Assembly: GCA_028023455.1 (NCBI GenBank)
Contig: JAQFVV010000018.1
Location: forward strand, 11,182,771-11,246,770
Direction of reading: 5' to 3'
DNA length: 64,000 bases
Source of the DNA: Epiperipatus broadwayi
Lineage: Eukaryota > Onychophora > Udeonychophora > Euonychophora > Peripatidae
Positions 51,887 through 63,130 of this stretch are shown in pieces (within the stretch, counting starts at the first letter, position 1; every line of letters starts with the position of its first letter). A program made the translations under genes and the position numbers. The notes below the pieces were generated by a model. It was given only the letters and a program-made list of their open reading frames with translations, searched no databases and was not told the DNA's origin.

Positions 51887-52004
51887 ATATATATGTGATC
51901 TGCGCACAGATAATGAAGCTATTAAACGTAAGTAAAATTATCAAAAGTTACCGCCAAGCAGGGACAGTTTATAGTCATTATCTGTGCGCAGAGCACATAT
52001 ATAT
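51887..52004. repeat. 30-bp terminal inverted repeat pair around 58 bp
   Basis: ATATGTGATCTGCGCACAGA (within 51887-51916) and TCTGTGCGCAGAGCACATAT (within 51975-52004) pair at 29 of 30 positions. The spacer holds TTACCGCCAAGCAGGGACAG. At 118 bp it looks like a very small MITE or a deletion derivative; no target duplication was identified. Confidence 0.7.
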
Positions 52005-52160
52005 ATTAATTGATTTCAAACGCTAATGAAGTAAAGCCTTAACTATTTCAATGAATCTATATATTATTAAAAATATATACATAATCTGTAACAAAGAGCA
52101 GATTAAACATTATTCTTAGCTTATTTTAACTCAATAATATTTCTTCTTTCCTTAATTTAA

Positions 52161-52233
52161 ATATAACAAAATAAATAGTGATGATACACTATGCTGCATA
52201 ATGTACCATCACTATTTATTTATTTTGTTATAT
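52161..52233. repeat. Short inverted repeat, arms 23-27 bp
   Basis: ATATAACAAAATAAATAGTG followed by ATG (52161-52183) pairs with CATCACTATTTATTTATTTT followed by GTTATAT (52207-52233), with one 4-nt slip. The loop is 23 bp. Confidence 0.7.
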
Positions 52234-52831
52234 TCTTAGTTTATTTATATATGATATTTTTAATAATGCCTGAATGATAATATTTAGTGTGCAGAAAAGG
52301 CAGTGGCATAACTTCTTAATATTGTTTTCATTTAATTCAGTCCTTGCTTCCATTAAACAAAGACATGATAATGAGAGAAAATTTTAATGAGAGCAAAAAA
52401 TTCTGGAACCAGTAGTTAGGCAACAATGACCAGCTAGAATAAGTAAATGCTTGGTTTGCCATTTTTATTTTTTAAAAGAGATTTATATATAAACATGTGG
52501 TTTTATTACACATATGTAAAAAGTTGAAATAACATAAAATACTTTAAATATGAAAATGTTATATAAAAAAAATAATTGTTAAACTAAAGTAATGCTTTTG
52601 TTGTATATGTGGACTGCATGCCTTGCATCTATAAGTGTTAAATATAATTATTTAAAAAAAAAAAAAAAGATTGCATTGTAATTAATTATACTCTATATTC
52701 CAATGTTATCATGGCAATTAAAATTTTTGATATTGGATATTTCTTGTGTATGTGTGTATGCTGTCATCTTTTTATATATTTTGTTTTTAAATATTAAAAT
52801 TTTTTTTTCTTTTGTAATTTTTTTTTTCCAG

Positions 52832-52940
52832 ATCAATTTGCGTTTGATTTTGGTTAGTGGCAAAACAAAAGAATTTTTATTTTCAGGGAATGATTCAGCT
52901 GTAGACATTGCTCACCATGTCTTTGAAAATTGGCCTGAAG
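52832..52940 (+). CDS. ubl3: Ubiquitin-like protein 3, internal coding exon (partial gene)
   Basis: The exon is preceded by a long pyrimidine tract and CAG and followed by GTAAGAATAA, both consensus splice sites. It encodes 36 residues plus one base (phase 0 in, phase 1 out), beginning INLRLILVSGKTKEFLF and ending HHVFENWPEG. The first 17 residues are identical to human UBL3, and the rest keeps the NDSA-x-DIA-x-HV-x-x-NWP pattern. UBL3 is a small (about 117-residue) ubiquitin-fold protein anchored to the plasma membrane by C-terminal lipidation and implicated in protein sorting to extracellular vesicles. This exon gives the first beta-hairpin and start of the helix. Residues differing from human include G for P in FSGND and EG for MD at the end. 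The start codon exon and the downstream exons with the CAAX end were not found, so the flanking introns are long. Confidence 0.95.
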
Positions 52941-54861
52941 GTAAGAATAAGATTTTTGCTTTTTGTTGTTTTGTTATTAAATGGTTTAAATTAGTTGTTT
53001 GGGATTTTTTTTATGATAATCTAATTAAAGTATGTGTGTATGCTTATGTACATGTATACCCATATTATCTAAATAGTTGAAAAATATCTGTTATCTAGAA
53101 AACATCAGGGGTCTGTTAAAACACAATTGAAATTGGATTATTGATCATCATAATTTTATCATCTTGTATGGTTAAAAAAAAAAATACAAATATCACTATT
53201 TTAATAAACATATAGTCATATTGTTTCAAGTACCATTTTGTTAGTCTTTTTTACAGCAGTAACAGTTGATTGCATTTCCTGAAGCATCAATTTTGGTATC
53301 CCAGCTTTACAAATCAAAACACACTGAATTAAGTTTTAAATTTTGATATTTTATTCTTTACTACGCTCAAGTATAAAAGAATAATTTCTCTAGAAATCTT
53401 TTTTTTTGTTTGTTTGTTGTTTACCATTCTAAATTCATCTAAAATTATTCAGATTAATAAACACGGAATTGAACTTCCTATATTTTTTGAGACTTTTTTT
53501 AAAAAATGCATTGGTCCTAAAAAGTATAATATAAATAATTAATATAAGTTCAATATCTGCAAGAATATAACACCTCCTTTATCACTGGGAAAGGTTACAT
53601 CATATTACAACCAAGTCATCTTATATTCAGCACATTGATATTTATTTGATCCCCATTGTCTTGGTGCCTTATTCTCCAGATAGAAATAGATAGTTTCCCA
53701 TTTATCTAACAATATTGGATAGCTGTGGCCCATGCATTGGAATTAAAATATTATGTAAAAGATGTGTTAAAAGTTATCTCAAAACACTGGAAAATTACCA
53801 CTGGTGATATTCTAAATATTATTTACTTGGTTATAATACTCTGTTAGCTAATTGCTTTTTATCTCCCTTTGGAAGAAAATTCAGTCTACATAAATTATAA
53901 TGATCCTGGTGTTTATACATATATATATATATATATTTTCTCAAATTATGTTATACATCTTTCAAAGTATCTTAACTTTGATATATATATATTTAAGGAT
54001 CATTTCTTTATAGTATCAATTTGAGAATAATGCAAGAGAATGTTATGCTTTATCTGTAAAGTGGCAATAAACTTCTTCACAAGAACAGAACTGATACCAA
54101 GAGTCAACTAAAAGTTCCTTAAACAATTGCTTGACCTTTTTACTAACCTGCTATTATTTTCTTTTGATTAATTTATGTTAGCAGAGCACTTTTCATTTAC
54201 TCATTATTATTATTACAACCTAAATTGCTCAATCTGGAAATTTCTTTGACTATTCATGCTCTTTTTCATTCACTTTTTTTTTTAAAATCATATAGATAGT
54301 TAATTTAGCTAAAGTCATATTCACAATTTGGCTATTTTAGTTTCTTTTTTAGAAGACTTTTTTTTAACTTTACTGTTCTTTGGGTCATAATTAAAATTAA
54401 TATCTATGAAAATAAATGAAAAAAAAAAAACTGTTAAAGATTATGAAATAATCAGCAGAATAAATATATTGCAATAGTAAATGCAAGTAATTTCTGAAAA
54501 ATGTGGCAGATATCTAGTGCTTTACTGAAAGCTGAATCCCTCTGAAATATTTTGTGCATATGGTTGCTAATCAATCAGTGTGTTATGTAATATTGGCTAT
54601 TTAAGTATATATCCAATAGTTTGTTGATTAAATGATTCCATGTTATTAGCATTTTGACTTCTGTTATTTTTTTAAATATAAATTTACATTGGTTTTTTTT
54701 TTGTTGTTGTTGTTATCATTAATCAGCTTTCAAATTTTGCTTTTATATTATAGTATAAGTATCTAGGTTAATGTTTTTTAAAGAAAACTTTATAGCATTT
54801 TTATTTCTAGAGGTAGAGTTGCTGTTGTGAGAAAAGATAAGAAGGACAAATTATTGAAAAT
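52941..54861 (+). other. Intron following the UBL3 exon; no further gene recognised
   Basis: AT-rich intronic DNA beginning with the donor GTAAG, with (TA)n at about 53923-53936. The rest of the window downstream is probably the same intron, interrupted by retroelements, because no further UBL3 exon was found up to 64000. Confidence 0.6.
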
Positions 54862-54974
54862 TATGGTATTGGAAAAAGAAATGAAAGAGGTAGTCAGTTT
54901 GTACAATTTTGTAAGGAGAATAGTTTTGTGATTACACAAACACTTATTTTAAAAATCATATAAAAAGATTGTAA

Positions 54975-55166
54975 ACATGGACAATTCCAGGTGATGGAGA
55001 ATGTTATCAAATTGATTTTATGTTGATTCAGAATGGATACAAGAATACTATTAAGGGTTCGCATGTTTTGCCTAGTACTGATATAAACTCAGATCATAAT
55101 TTGGTTATGGCTAAATTAAAGTCGAGTTTAAAAAGAATTCAAAGAGAGGGAAAATATGTAAGATGA
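54975..55166 (+). pseudogene. LINE AP-like endonuclease, C-terminal part
   Basis: An open stretch reads TWTIPGDGECYQIDFMLIQN ... VLPSTDINSDHNLVMAKLK ... REGKYVR*. The pattern TWxxPxxxxxxQIDxxLI and the SDHNLV motif (catalytic histidine region) identify the end of an apurinic-like endonuclease domain. This domain nicks target DNA to prime reverse transcription. The N-terminal catalytic motifs are missing or unreadable. Confidence 0.8.
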
Positions 55167-55821
55167 TGGGATTTAGATAAATTGAGAGAAATGGAAGAAG
55201 GAAAATTTGGTGTTTAATATGTGTAAAGGCAATAAAAAGGATTGTTAAAGGTAATATATTAATAGTTCTGATAAGTGTTGGAGTAGGATTAAAAAAGGAT
55301 TATTAAAAATAGCAAAAAATGAAATAGGCACTATTCAATTAAAAAAGCTAAATGACCTTGGGTAATGGAAGGTATGTTGGAAAAAATGGAAGTAAGGAGA
55401 AGATAAAAAAAATGTCAATACTGAAAAATTAATAATGAGCTAAGAAGAGAAACAGATTTAGCAAAAGAAAAATGATTGGAACAAGAATGTGAGATAGAAA
55501 TGCTTCAATAGGTGAAAAGATATGATGTGATATTTGATGAAATTAGAAATGTCACTTGAGAGAAAAAGATATGGATAGCAATGATATATTAAGAAGGTAG
55601 AAATAATATCTTCATTGTCTGTTTAGAAGAGAAAATAATTTGATTATGAAAATGAAGAAGATATTGAAGTAAATGATAATGGAGTGAACATATTGCCAAA
55701 TGATGCAATATGTATAGAATTTTTGAAAGTGATGGGAGAATTTACTAAGAAATAAATAGTTGGACTTTGAAATTTGATATATATTAGTGGAATTTGACCT
55801 GAAGATTTTTTAAAGACTACA

Positions 55822-56340
55822 ATGATTCCAATTGCTAAAAAGAAAAATGCTGTTAAATGTGAAGAGTACAGAATAGTAAGTTTGTTGCCTCATGCTTCTA
55901 AAGTTTTATTGAAGATTTTAACTCAAAGAATTTATGGGGAAATAGAATATTATATTGGAGAACAACAGTTTGATTTTCAGAGAGGGAAAAGTGCAAGAGA
56001 TGCTATTGGTGTTGTAAGAACAATTTCAGAGAGATATATTGAAAAAAATAAAGGAATTGATATATATTTTGTGGATTTGGAAAAAGCATTTGATAGAGTA
56101 ATCTGAAATAAACTTATAACCATCCTAAAAAATAAAGGAATATTTTGGAAAGAGAGAAGGTTGATTTGGAATAGGTATACTTGAAAAGAATAAGAATTAG
56201 ATGGGAATAATGAGACTGATGAAATGAATACAGAAAGAGAAGTTAGGCAAGGATGCAGTATATCACCTGTTCTTTTTAATATTTATTTAGAAAACATGCT
56301 AAATAATTATTGAGATTGTGGAAGAGCAAATTGTTGAAAG
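55822..56340 (+). pseudogene. LINE reverse transcriptase, fragment
   Basis: Positions 55822-56106 read CEEYRIVSLLPHASKVLLKI, LTQRIYGEIE, EQQFDFQRGKSARDAIGVVR and DIYFVDLEKAFDRVI. These correspond to RT motifs 1, 2 and A (FVDLEKAFD with its catalytic aspartate). After a stop, another frame gives REVRQGCSISPVLFNIYLEN (motif B, RQGCSISPxLFN). The expected FADD catalytic motif C appears only as RFAVFIDR near 56360, so one or both metal-binding aspartates are lost. Catalysis would therefore be impossible even without the stops. Confidence 0.9.
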
Positions 56341-57019
56341 TAGAATAATAAAATGTATAAGATTTGCTGTGTTTATAGATAGGAAGGAATGCAAAAAGTC
56401 TACTAAATGAAATCCATAATAATATAGTTCAACAGGTAAATAGATTTTAATATTTGAGTAGTTGGTTGAGTGAAGATGGAAAAAGTGCAGATGAAGTTAA
56501 AACAACAGCATTGGTAAAGGAGGCATTTATTAAAAGAAAGAAAATATTTTGTGGACCTTTGAAGAGAGAATTAAGAAAAAGATTTAGTAAATGCTATGTG
56601 TGATGTGTACTATTGTATGGTTGTGAAAGGCGGATAATGAGTAATAAAATTAGAAACAATATTGAAAATCTTTGAAATGTGGACATGGAGAAGACTGGGA
56701 AAAAATCAGTTGTATGAATTAATAACAAATGATGTTTTGAAAAGAGTAAATAAAAAAAGATTGATTGGGGAAATTGAAAGAGAAATTGGATTGGGTATAT
56801 ATTAAAAAGAAAGTATAGTTAATAAAAGATATTTTGAAAGGAAATGGTGAGTGTAATCAAGAAGAAAGGACGGAAAAGATTGATATTGTTGGATGATATA
56901 AAAGATGGGAAGAATTACATGGAATTGAAGAGATGGGTAATGAAAAGAATGGAATAGGAAAATGGATGAATTGATGTTGTGGCCACTCTCTGGACCTTTC
57001 CACGGGACAGAATACTATT

Positions 57020-58011
57020 GATGATGATAAATATTTTATATAAATAAAAATAGTATTAATTCTTTTTGCTAAAAATTATTGTTATTAAAAGAATTTTATT
57101 TGAAAAGTTCATAATAGCTTTTATTATTTGTAATATTTTTGTCATATTGCTTTTTCTTTGATACATTAATATTTCCAGGAGTAGAATTAAACAAAAATTT
57201 GAATGATAAAACAATGGCCAGTCTGCAATTATTAGTAGTAATTATCATTAAACAACTTTCAACTTTGGTTTAACAATATGAATAAAAGAAAAAAAAATGC
57301 ATAGATGGAATCACTTCTAAAGTCTAATTATAGGTTGTAATTTTATAAAATTATTATAAAAAAATTTTAATGGAATTTTATATTCCAGTGCACTTTCTCA
57401 TTTAAAATTCATCATTATTTTATATATATGTATTTGTATTTTCACTTGATGAAATGTGTTCTTTCACATGATAGTACTAGGAATCCAATTTTTAGAAATT
57501 AAATTATGTATATGTTGAGATTTAGTATTTTTTTTATATATAAAAATGTATAAAATATTTAAATTTTAAAAAAATATTTATTTCATCTACTTACTATTAT
57601 TTTTCTTATTATTTATCTTTTACAAAACATTGCAACATCTTATTTTCAATATTTGTTGTGAAATTTTAATATTATAATAAGTGTTTTGTATAATCAATAA
57701 ATGTAACAAAATATTTTGTTCAAGCAGAAAAAAATTCCAATAACATTTGAAGGAAAACCCATATTATAATCATAATGAGTATGTATAGGTAATTATTTAG
57801 TAGGTACTTGAAGGACATTTATTAATGCTTGGGGCCATTAAAAAACAACACATTTATTTATATACAGTAATATTGATATAAAACTTATGTAGTTTAATGA
57901 AACAAAATACAAATTAATTGTGCAAGTACAAATTGACTATTACCTTGTGGAGTAAGCTAACAAAACTGTTTATCTTAAAATTTCCTTCCACTTCTTATTT
58001 GTATTGCTGAA
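57020..58011. other. AT-rich, no gene recognised
   Basis: AT-rich flank of the LINE up to the large foldback element; nothing coding was seen. Confidence 0.5.
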
Positions 58012-59256
58012 TTATATATAATACACCTTATTTGACACTCTACAATGCAGTTTAACATATGATTTATTTTATCTCCTCTTGCCTACAGTTTCGACTGTCC
58101 AGCAGTCATTATCAGAGCTACAACATTTAAACACAATTAATACCTATCTATATATATATATATACCAATATATATACAAATACAAAAATAAAAAAATTTC
58201 AAACACTCCAACTATTAGCTTAAATATGGACTTTTAATATCTTTACAATCTAATACCTCTTTATCCCACACTTATATTCAATTATAAAATTTTATTTTAT
58301 AATTTCATGTTTATTTCTTCTTATTCAAATCTTAAATTTGCCCTTTAATCTAATTTATTTCTTCTATTTTAATTATTTATATATTATACATACATTGATC
58401 AATAACAACATTAACATAATATCCTTTTAATTTTATTCCCTTTTAATTTTTAATTTTTTAACTAATTTTACCTTTTATAAACCTCTAACCGAAATAGCTT
58501 TCAAAAATTTAAAAAAAATAAATTATTTTTTAATTTTCTTTATCACTACTAAAAATGGGAGGGATAGAAAGATAAAGGAGGCTATATTGATTAGAAGCAT
58601 TAGGCCATCTCTTAATAAGGATCAGGGTTTGAAAACATTAATTTTGTAGGAATATTTTTGTTAATGAATAGATATGTATAGATTTTAAAGAATTAGAATG
58701 ATATAATTTCGGAAGGTGTTCATAGAGGGCACATAGAGGTGAAGAAAATAAAAAGTTATTTTGGTTAGAGAAGTAGGAGTGCTGAGGTTCATAAAAGATA
58801 AAATTAGTTAAATTAAGAGGGAATAAAATTATAAGGATATTATGTTAATATTATTGCTATTGATTAATGTATGTATAACATATAAGTAATAAAATAGAAG
58901 AAATAAATTAGATTAAAGGACAAATTTAAGATTTAAATGATTAGAATATGAAGAAATAAACTTTAAAATATAAAATAAAATTTTATATAAAAGAAGTTAA
59001 TTGAATATAAGTGTGGGATAAAGAGGTATTAGATTATAGATATTAAAGGTCATATTTAAGCTAATAATTGGAGTATTTGAAATGTTTTTTATATTGATAT
59101 ATATGTATAGATAGGTATTAATTGTATATGTTTAAATGTAGCTCTGATGATGACTGCTGGACAGTTGAAACTGTAGACAAGAGGAGATAAAAAATAAATC
59201 ATGTTAAACTGCATTATAGAGGGTCAATTAAGATGTATATGGAGTATTATATTAAA
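58012..59256. mobile_element. 1.25-kb foldback element with roughly 500-bp arms
   Basis: Left arm 58012-58505 and right arm 58749-59256 are reverse complements with scattered substitutions and small indels, one being an extra AGTAGGAGTGCT-type segment in the right arm. The unique centre (58506-58748) is AT-rich with GGGAGGGATAGAAAGATAAA. Near each end lies the conserved motif GATGACTGCTGGACAGTYGA, oriented inward to outward. No coding capacity is present. It is a foldback or very long-TIR non-autonomous transposon, or two inverted copies of one repeat. It probably lies in the same UBL3 intron. Confidence 0.88.
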
Positions 59257-60151
59257 ACTTTGCCGTATTATTTCAAGAAAACATACACACAAAGAGATTA
59301 TTTTAAGTTATTTGTTTGCAAAAAAAAAACTGCCTAACTCCTATTATCTATTTTTATTTAGGTTCCTTTAATAACGAGAAAAATTCTTGTTGCTTTAAAT
59401 GCAATTTTTCCAATGTAGTGTTGATTTGATTGAAACACATAGACAAAACTATTTTCACTTTATTTTGGTCAAAAAAAAATTGATTGTTTTCTTTAATTTG
59501 ATTTTTTTCCCTGCCAATGTAATCTCACAAAAAAACTTCCATTTATCAATTTTCAGGATTCATTACCTGTGTAAGCATGCTAAAAATCTAGTAGACACTT
59601 GACCTTACTGAGAAATAGCGACAATAAATTCTGTCGTAACCTTTTATTTATTTGTTTTTTAATTACTTTTTACTTGTTTTTTTTTTTGATTATTTGTTTA
59701 ATAACTTTGACCAATTAAATTCATATTTTTTTTTTTGTTTATTTGTAAATGATATTTACTTCATCTTGCTTTACTTATTGTAGTATCTATAAACTTGGAT
59801 ATAAATAAATGTTAAGAAAAGGTAAAATAATTTAGTTATATTGCGCTAAGCATGTTTTCAGCAGAACACTGCCAGAATCATAATGCTGACTTATTTTGCA
59901 GTTAAAAGTTGCACTCTGAAATAAATGTACTTGTTATGTAAATATTTAAATTGTATTTATATATTAGACTATTGCCATCATCTAATATAAAGTATATATT
60001 GAATATTTTTAGGAAAATTTTAACTTTATTTAAATTTTCAAAGTACATTCAACTGTTAGTAATAGCACACTGGTTAGTATATGCACAACCTTTCAAGAGG
60101 TATTATTCTCCTCTCCTTCAGATGTTGCTGTCCTGACCAGTAACAATATTA
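59257..60151. other. AT-rich, no gene recognised
   Basis: No recognised gene. The part at 60040-60150 is slightly GC-richer and directly abuts the tRNA-like 3' module of the minus-strand PLE; on the minus strand it may be its downstream tail. Confidence 0.4.
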
Positions 60152-60220
60152 GCATGGGAATCAAATCTGGACTCTTATATTGAAGTTTAAGATAATGCCC
60201 CTATCAACTGAGCCATCCTT
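60152..60220 (-). repeat. tRNA-like module at the 3' end of the minus-strand PLE
   Basis: The minus strand reads AAGGATGGCTCAGTTGATAG, then GGGCATTATCTTAAACTTCA, then GAGTCCAGATTTGATTCCC. TGGCTCAGTTGATAG fits a pol III box A and GATTTGATTCC a box B. The spacing is tRNA-like, but the anticodon arm is not well formed. The same module follows the plus-strand PLE copy at 63937, so it belongs to, or always accompanies, this element's 3' end. Confidence 0.6.
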
Positions 60221-62230
60221 CCCAAGACAACAATCAGTAGAAATTTCATAAACTTATCTATGAGTTTTTCCTGATTTTTCCACTTTTTTATAAGAGCAAA
60301 GTTGATTAGTGATTTTCATATATTATGTATAGTCACACTAGGTTGACTTATGGAGTTTTTCGCCATTGTAATGTGAGCAACTGCTTTGGATTTTCTTACT
60401 TTGTATCTTCCTGTCCAATATTTTTGTGTTTTCCCAATTGAACATTTGTTCATTGGTACATACATGGTCTGCTGCCTTAGACACTTGTTTTTTTTTTGTC
60501 CTCTTATCATCAGTTTATATTCATGCATTCATTTTTCAATGGTGTGGCTAGTCTTGCCAATATACATTGTTCCATATTGACACTTTTCAGCATTCCAAAT
60601 TTAGGCTTTGTAGACGGAATTTTTCTTAGGATGGTATGGCTATGGAAAACTGCTCTGATGTTATACTGATTTCAGATTTTCCTTAATTTGTCTATTTTTT
60701 GGTATTATGGATCACTACAGTGCCAATAATTGTACTTTCTTTACATGGTTCTTTTTGTTGTCTATTTAAAGTTTTCTTAATAACAGCTGATGGATAACCA
60801 TTTTTCATAAGAGTTTGTTCTATATACATCCTTTCTTTTTTCAAATCATTGGTCCTTGTTTTGTGTTTTTGGTGTGATTGAATATATATGCTAAGTATTT
60901 TCTTGTATGTTTGAGTTTTGTGTAAACTAGTTTTGATTTTTCCATGAGGGAGTTTTGTCACAAGAAGATTATGAATGCCAATTTTTATTCTTGTTCTGAC
61001 TATTGTGAATTTAACTGAAGGGTATTTCCAGAAAATTGGTAGCAGTGTTCCACTCTGTGGCCATACAACAAATGTATCATAGTCAACATAGCAAAGGCAA
61101 ACTTTAGGTGGATATGGGATAGTCTTTATGTCTATGATTTCAAGTTCTTCCCTGTAAATATTGCTACTTATGCATTACAATGGCAAGCCCATAATCATTT
61201 CTTGATTTTGTTGGAAGAATTTGTGTTGTATTGAAAGTAGGTTGTTGTTATGCAGAATGTTAATAATTCCATCATACTTATCAATAGGAAAAGTTGTTCT
61301 GGTTTGTAAACTATTATCACATCTAATCTTACTAGTATTTCAGTTCTTTCATTTTTTATGTTTTTGATTAATTCTATAAAGTGTCTAGAAAGGACTGTGT
61401 TTTATATGCCAAAGAGCTAAAAACTTTGAGAACTTGACAAATTTTGGCAATGTGAATTTCTAGAGCTAACAATTGGTCTTAATGGATCATGATCCATATG
61501 GATTTTAGGTATGCTATAGGGATGAAGAATTTTGCTAAAATATGATATTAGTTTACTTTTTCCTGAATCACCGAAATACCTGTGATGCTTTTTGAGTAAT
61601 ACTTGTAACATTGTTTCTGTACTTGACATTGGATTTTTTGCCACTTTTTCTGTATTGGCCTGTTGTGAGAGGTTCTACTATTTTGTTGTCATAATCAGTT
61701 GTATCCATTAACAGACATTGCATTGCATTTATTATCAGAGAGAATGATTATAGATTTATCTACTTTGAGAGATTTATTGCTTTCCTTTCATCATAGGTTA
61801 TGTTTGACTTCAATTTTTGTTGCTTCTCAAGTGTTCTTTTTATTTTTCAGCGCAATTCTGCTGCTTCCTCTAAAGGCAATTTTTGAGTTATTCCCTCAGT
61901 GGCTGCCATTATATCTAATATAGGGATATTAGATAGTGTGATGGTAAAATTTAATCCTTTTTCGAGAACAGAAAATTCAGCATCTCTTACATGTTTAGAA
62001 CTGAGATTTTTAACAGATGAAGCTTATACAACACTTAGTACATTATGACTTTTGATATGCCCATGTAGGTTTGCAACTTTTTTCTTTTGGTATTCTTTTA
62101 TTTTTCCATGTATTGTTGAATATGATCTTTTTACTGCTTGAGAAATTCTAGCGGAGTCTCTTCATCAATAAGTTTATTTTTAGAAAATATTTTATATTAT
62201 TAATAGATTGCAAGGCTTGATACTTGAAAA
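60221..62230 (-). mobile_element. Penelope-like element, minus-strand copy
   Basis: Reading leftwards from about 62230, the PLE order is retained. First is an N-terminal segment with NLSSKHVRDAEFSVLEKGLNF (62010-61948), a hallmark of PLE ORFs (LSxxExxVLxKGLxF). Next comes TDYDNKIVEPLTTGQY, a finger region with STETMLQVLLKKHHRYFGDS and PYSIPKIHMDHDPLRPIVSS, and the RT catalytic area with CYVDYDTFVVWP (61090-61056). The LPHGKIKTSLHKTQTYKKIL connector and a GIY-YIG endonuclease remnant follow. Many stops, a damaged motif A and a corrupted YVDD motif make it inactive. Its 5' end faces the plus-strand copy at about 62.25 kb. Confidence 0.9.
60316..60600 (-). pseudogene. PLE GIY-YIG endonuclease remnant (minus copy)
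   Basis: Read on the minus strand, WNNVYWQD at about 60572-60549 is the eroded YxxxYIGxT module. It is followed by YKLMIRGQKKNKCL, TMYVPMNKCSIGKTQKYWTG and related text in shifted frames. Comparison with the plus copy (TNEHMFNWENTKILD) shows several indels. The domain would be the target-nicking nuclease; it is dead here. Confidence 0.65.
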
Positions 62231-63130
62231 ACCTTTGACACTTATTCTTTCTCTTAAATGAGCTTCACTCCACTGAGGAAATTACTCAAAAATTACCTTT
62301 AGAAGAAGCAGCAGAATTACACGGCAAAATTGAAATCAAATGTATTTTATGATGAGAGGAAAGCAATTAAATCTCAAAATAGATAAATCTATAATCATTC
62401 TCCCTGCTGGCAAAGGCAATGCAACAGTTGTAATGGATACTGATTATGACAACAAAATACAAGAACTCCTCACAACAGACCAATACAAAAAAGTGACAAA
62501 AAATCTGATACCAAGTACAGAAACAATGTTACAGTCATTACTCATAAAGTATTGCAGTATGTCATTTATTCACAAAAAAGTAAACTAACATCATATTTCA
62601 GAAAAATTGTTTTTTTCCTATGGTCTACCTAAAATCCATAAGGATCATGTTCCACAAAGACATGTTGTTAGTTCTAGAAATTTACATTGCCAACATTTTT
62701 CAAGATTCTTGACATATTAGTAAGCTTTGATGTGGAAAGTTTATTTACAAATGTACCATGTAAAGAAACACTGTAAGAAAAAGATTAAATGGTAATAATA
62801 GCTTACAAACCAGAACAACTCTTCTTATTGGTAATATAATGGAACTATTAACATTCTTTATAACAACAACCTATTTTTGATATAACACAGAATTTTTCCA
62901 ACAAAATCAAGAAATGGCTATGGGTTAACCATTGCCAACCCTGATTATTTACATGGAAGAAGTTGAAACTTACAGCCATAAAGATTACTCCATATCCACC
63001 TAAAGTTTGGCTTCACTATGTTGATAATGCTTGGCCATATGGTAGAGCACTATTACAAACTTTCTAGAAACACATCAACAATATATTCCTTTCAATTAAA
63101 TTCACAATAGAGTCAAAACAATAACAAAAA

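Larger units (their letters stand above)
54862..57010 (+). mobile_element. APE-type LINE, 5'-truncated and decayed
   Basis: About 2.1 kb of plus-strand sequence preserves the order of a non-LTR retrotransposon. First comes the endonuclease, with NERGSQFVQFCKENSFVI and then TWTIPGDGECYQIDFMLI ... INSDHNLVMAKLK, where SDHNLV is the conserved last motif of AP-like endonucleases. A reverse transcriptase follows (see separate entry), then a C-terminal region with WTWRRLGKNQLYELITND. The 3' end has CCACTCTCTGGACC and a short ATGATGATAA-type tail near 57015. Stops and frameshifts are frequent, so it is dead. It inserted in the same orientation as the UBL3 exon, within what is probably its intron. 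Confidence 0.88.

Noticed and set aside
59143-59178. Hammerhead-ribozyme-like core (CTGATGA ... GACTG-loop-CAGTT-GAAAC) at the end of the 1.25-kb foldback element
   Set aside because: CTGATGA and GAAA are present with a 5-bp stem between them, but an extra base separates CTGATGA from the stem. No stem I could be paired with the flanks, and the other arm (58084-58118) reads CTGATAA. It looks like a coincidence or a badly degraded motif.
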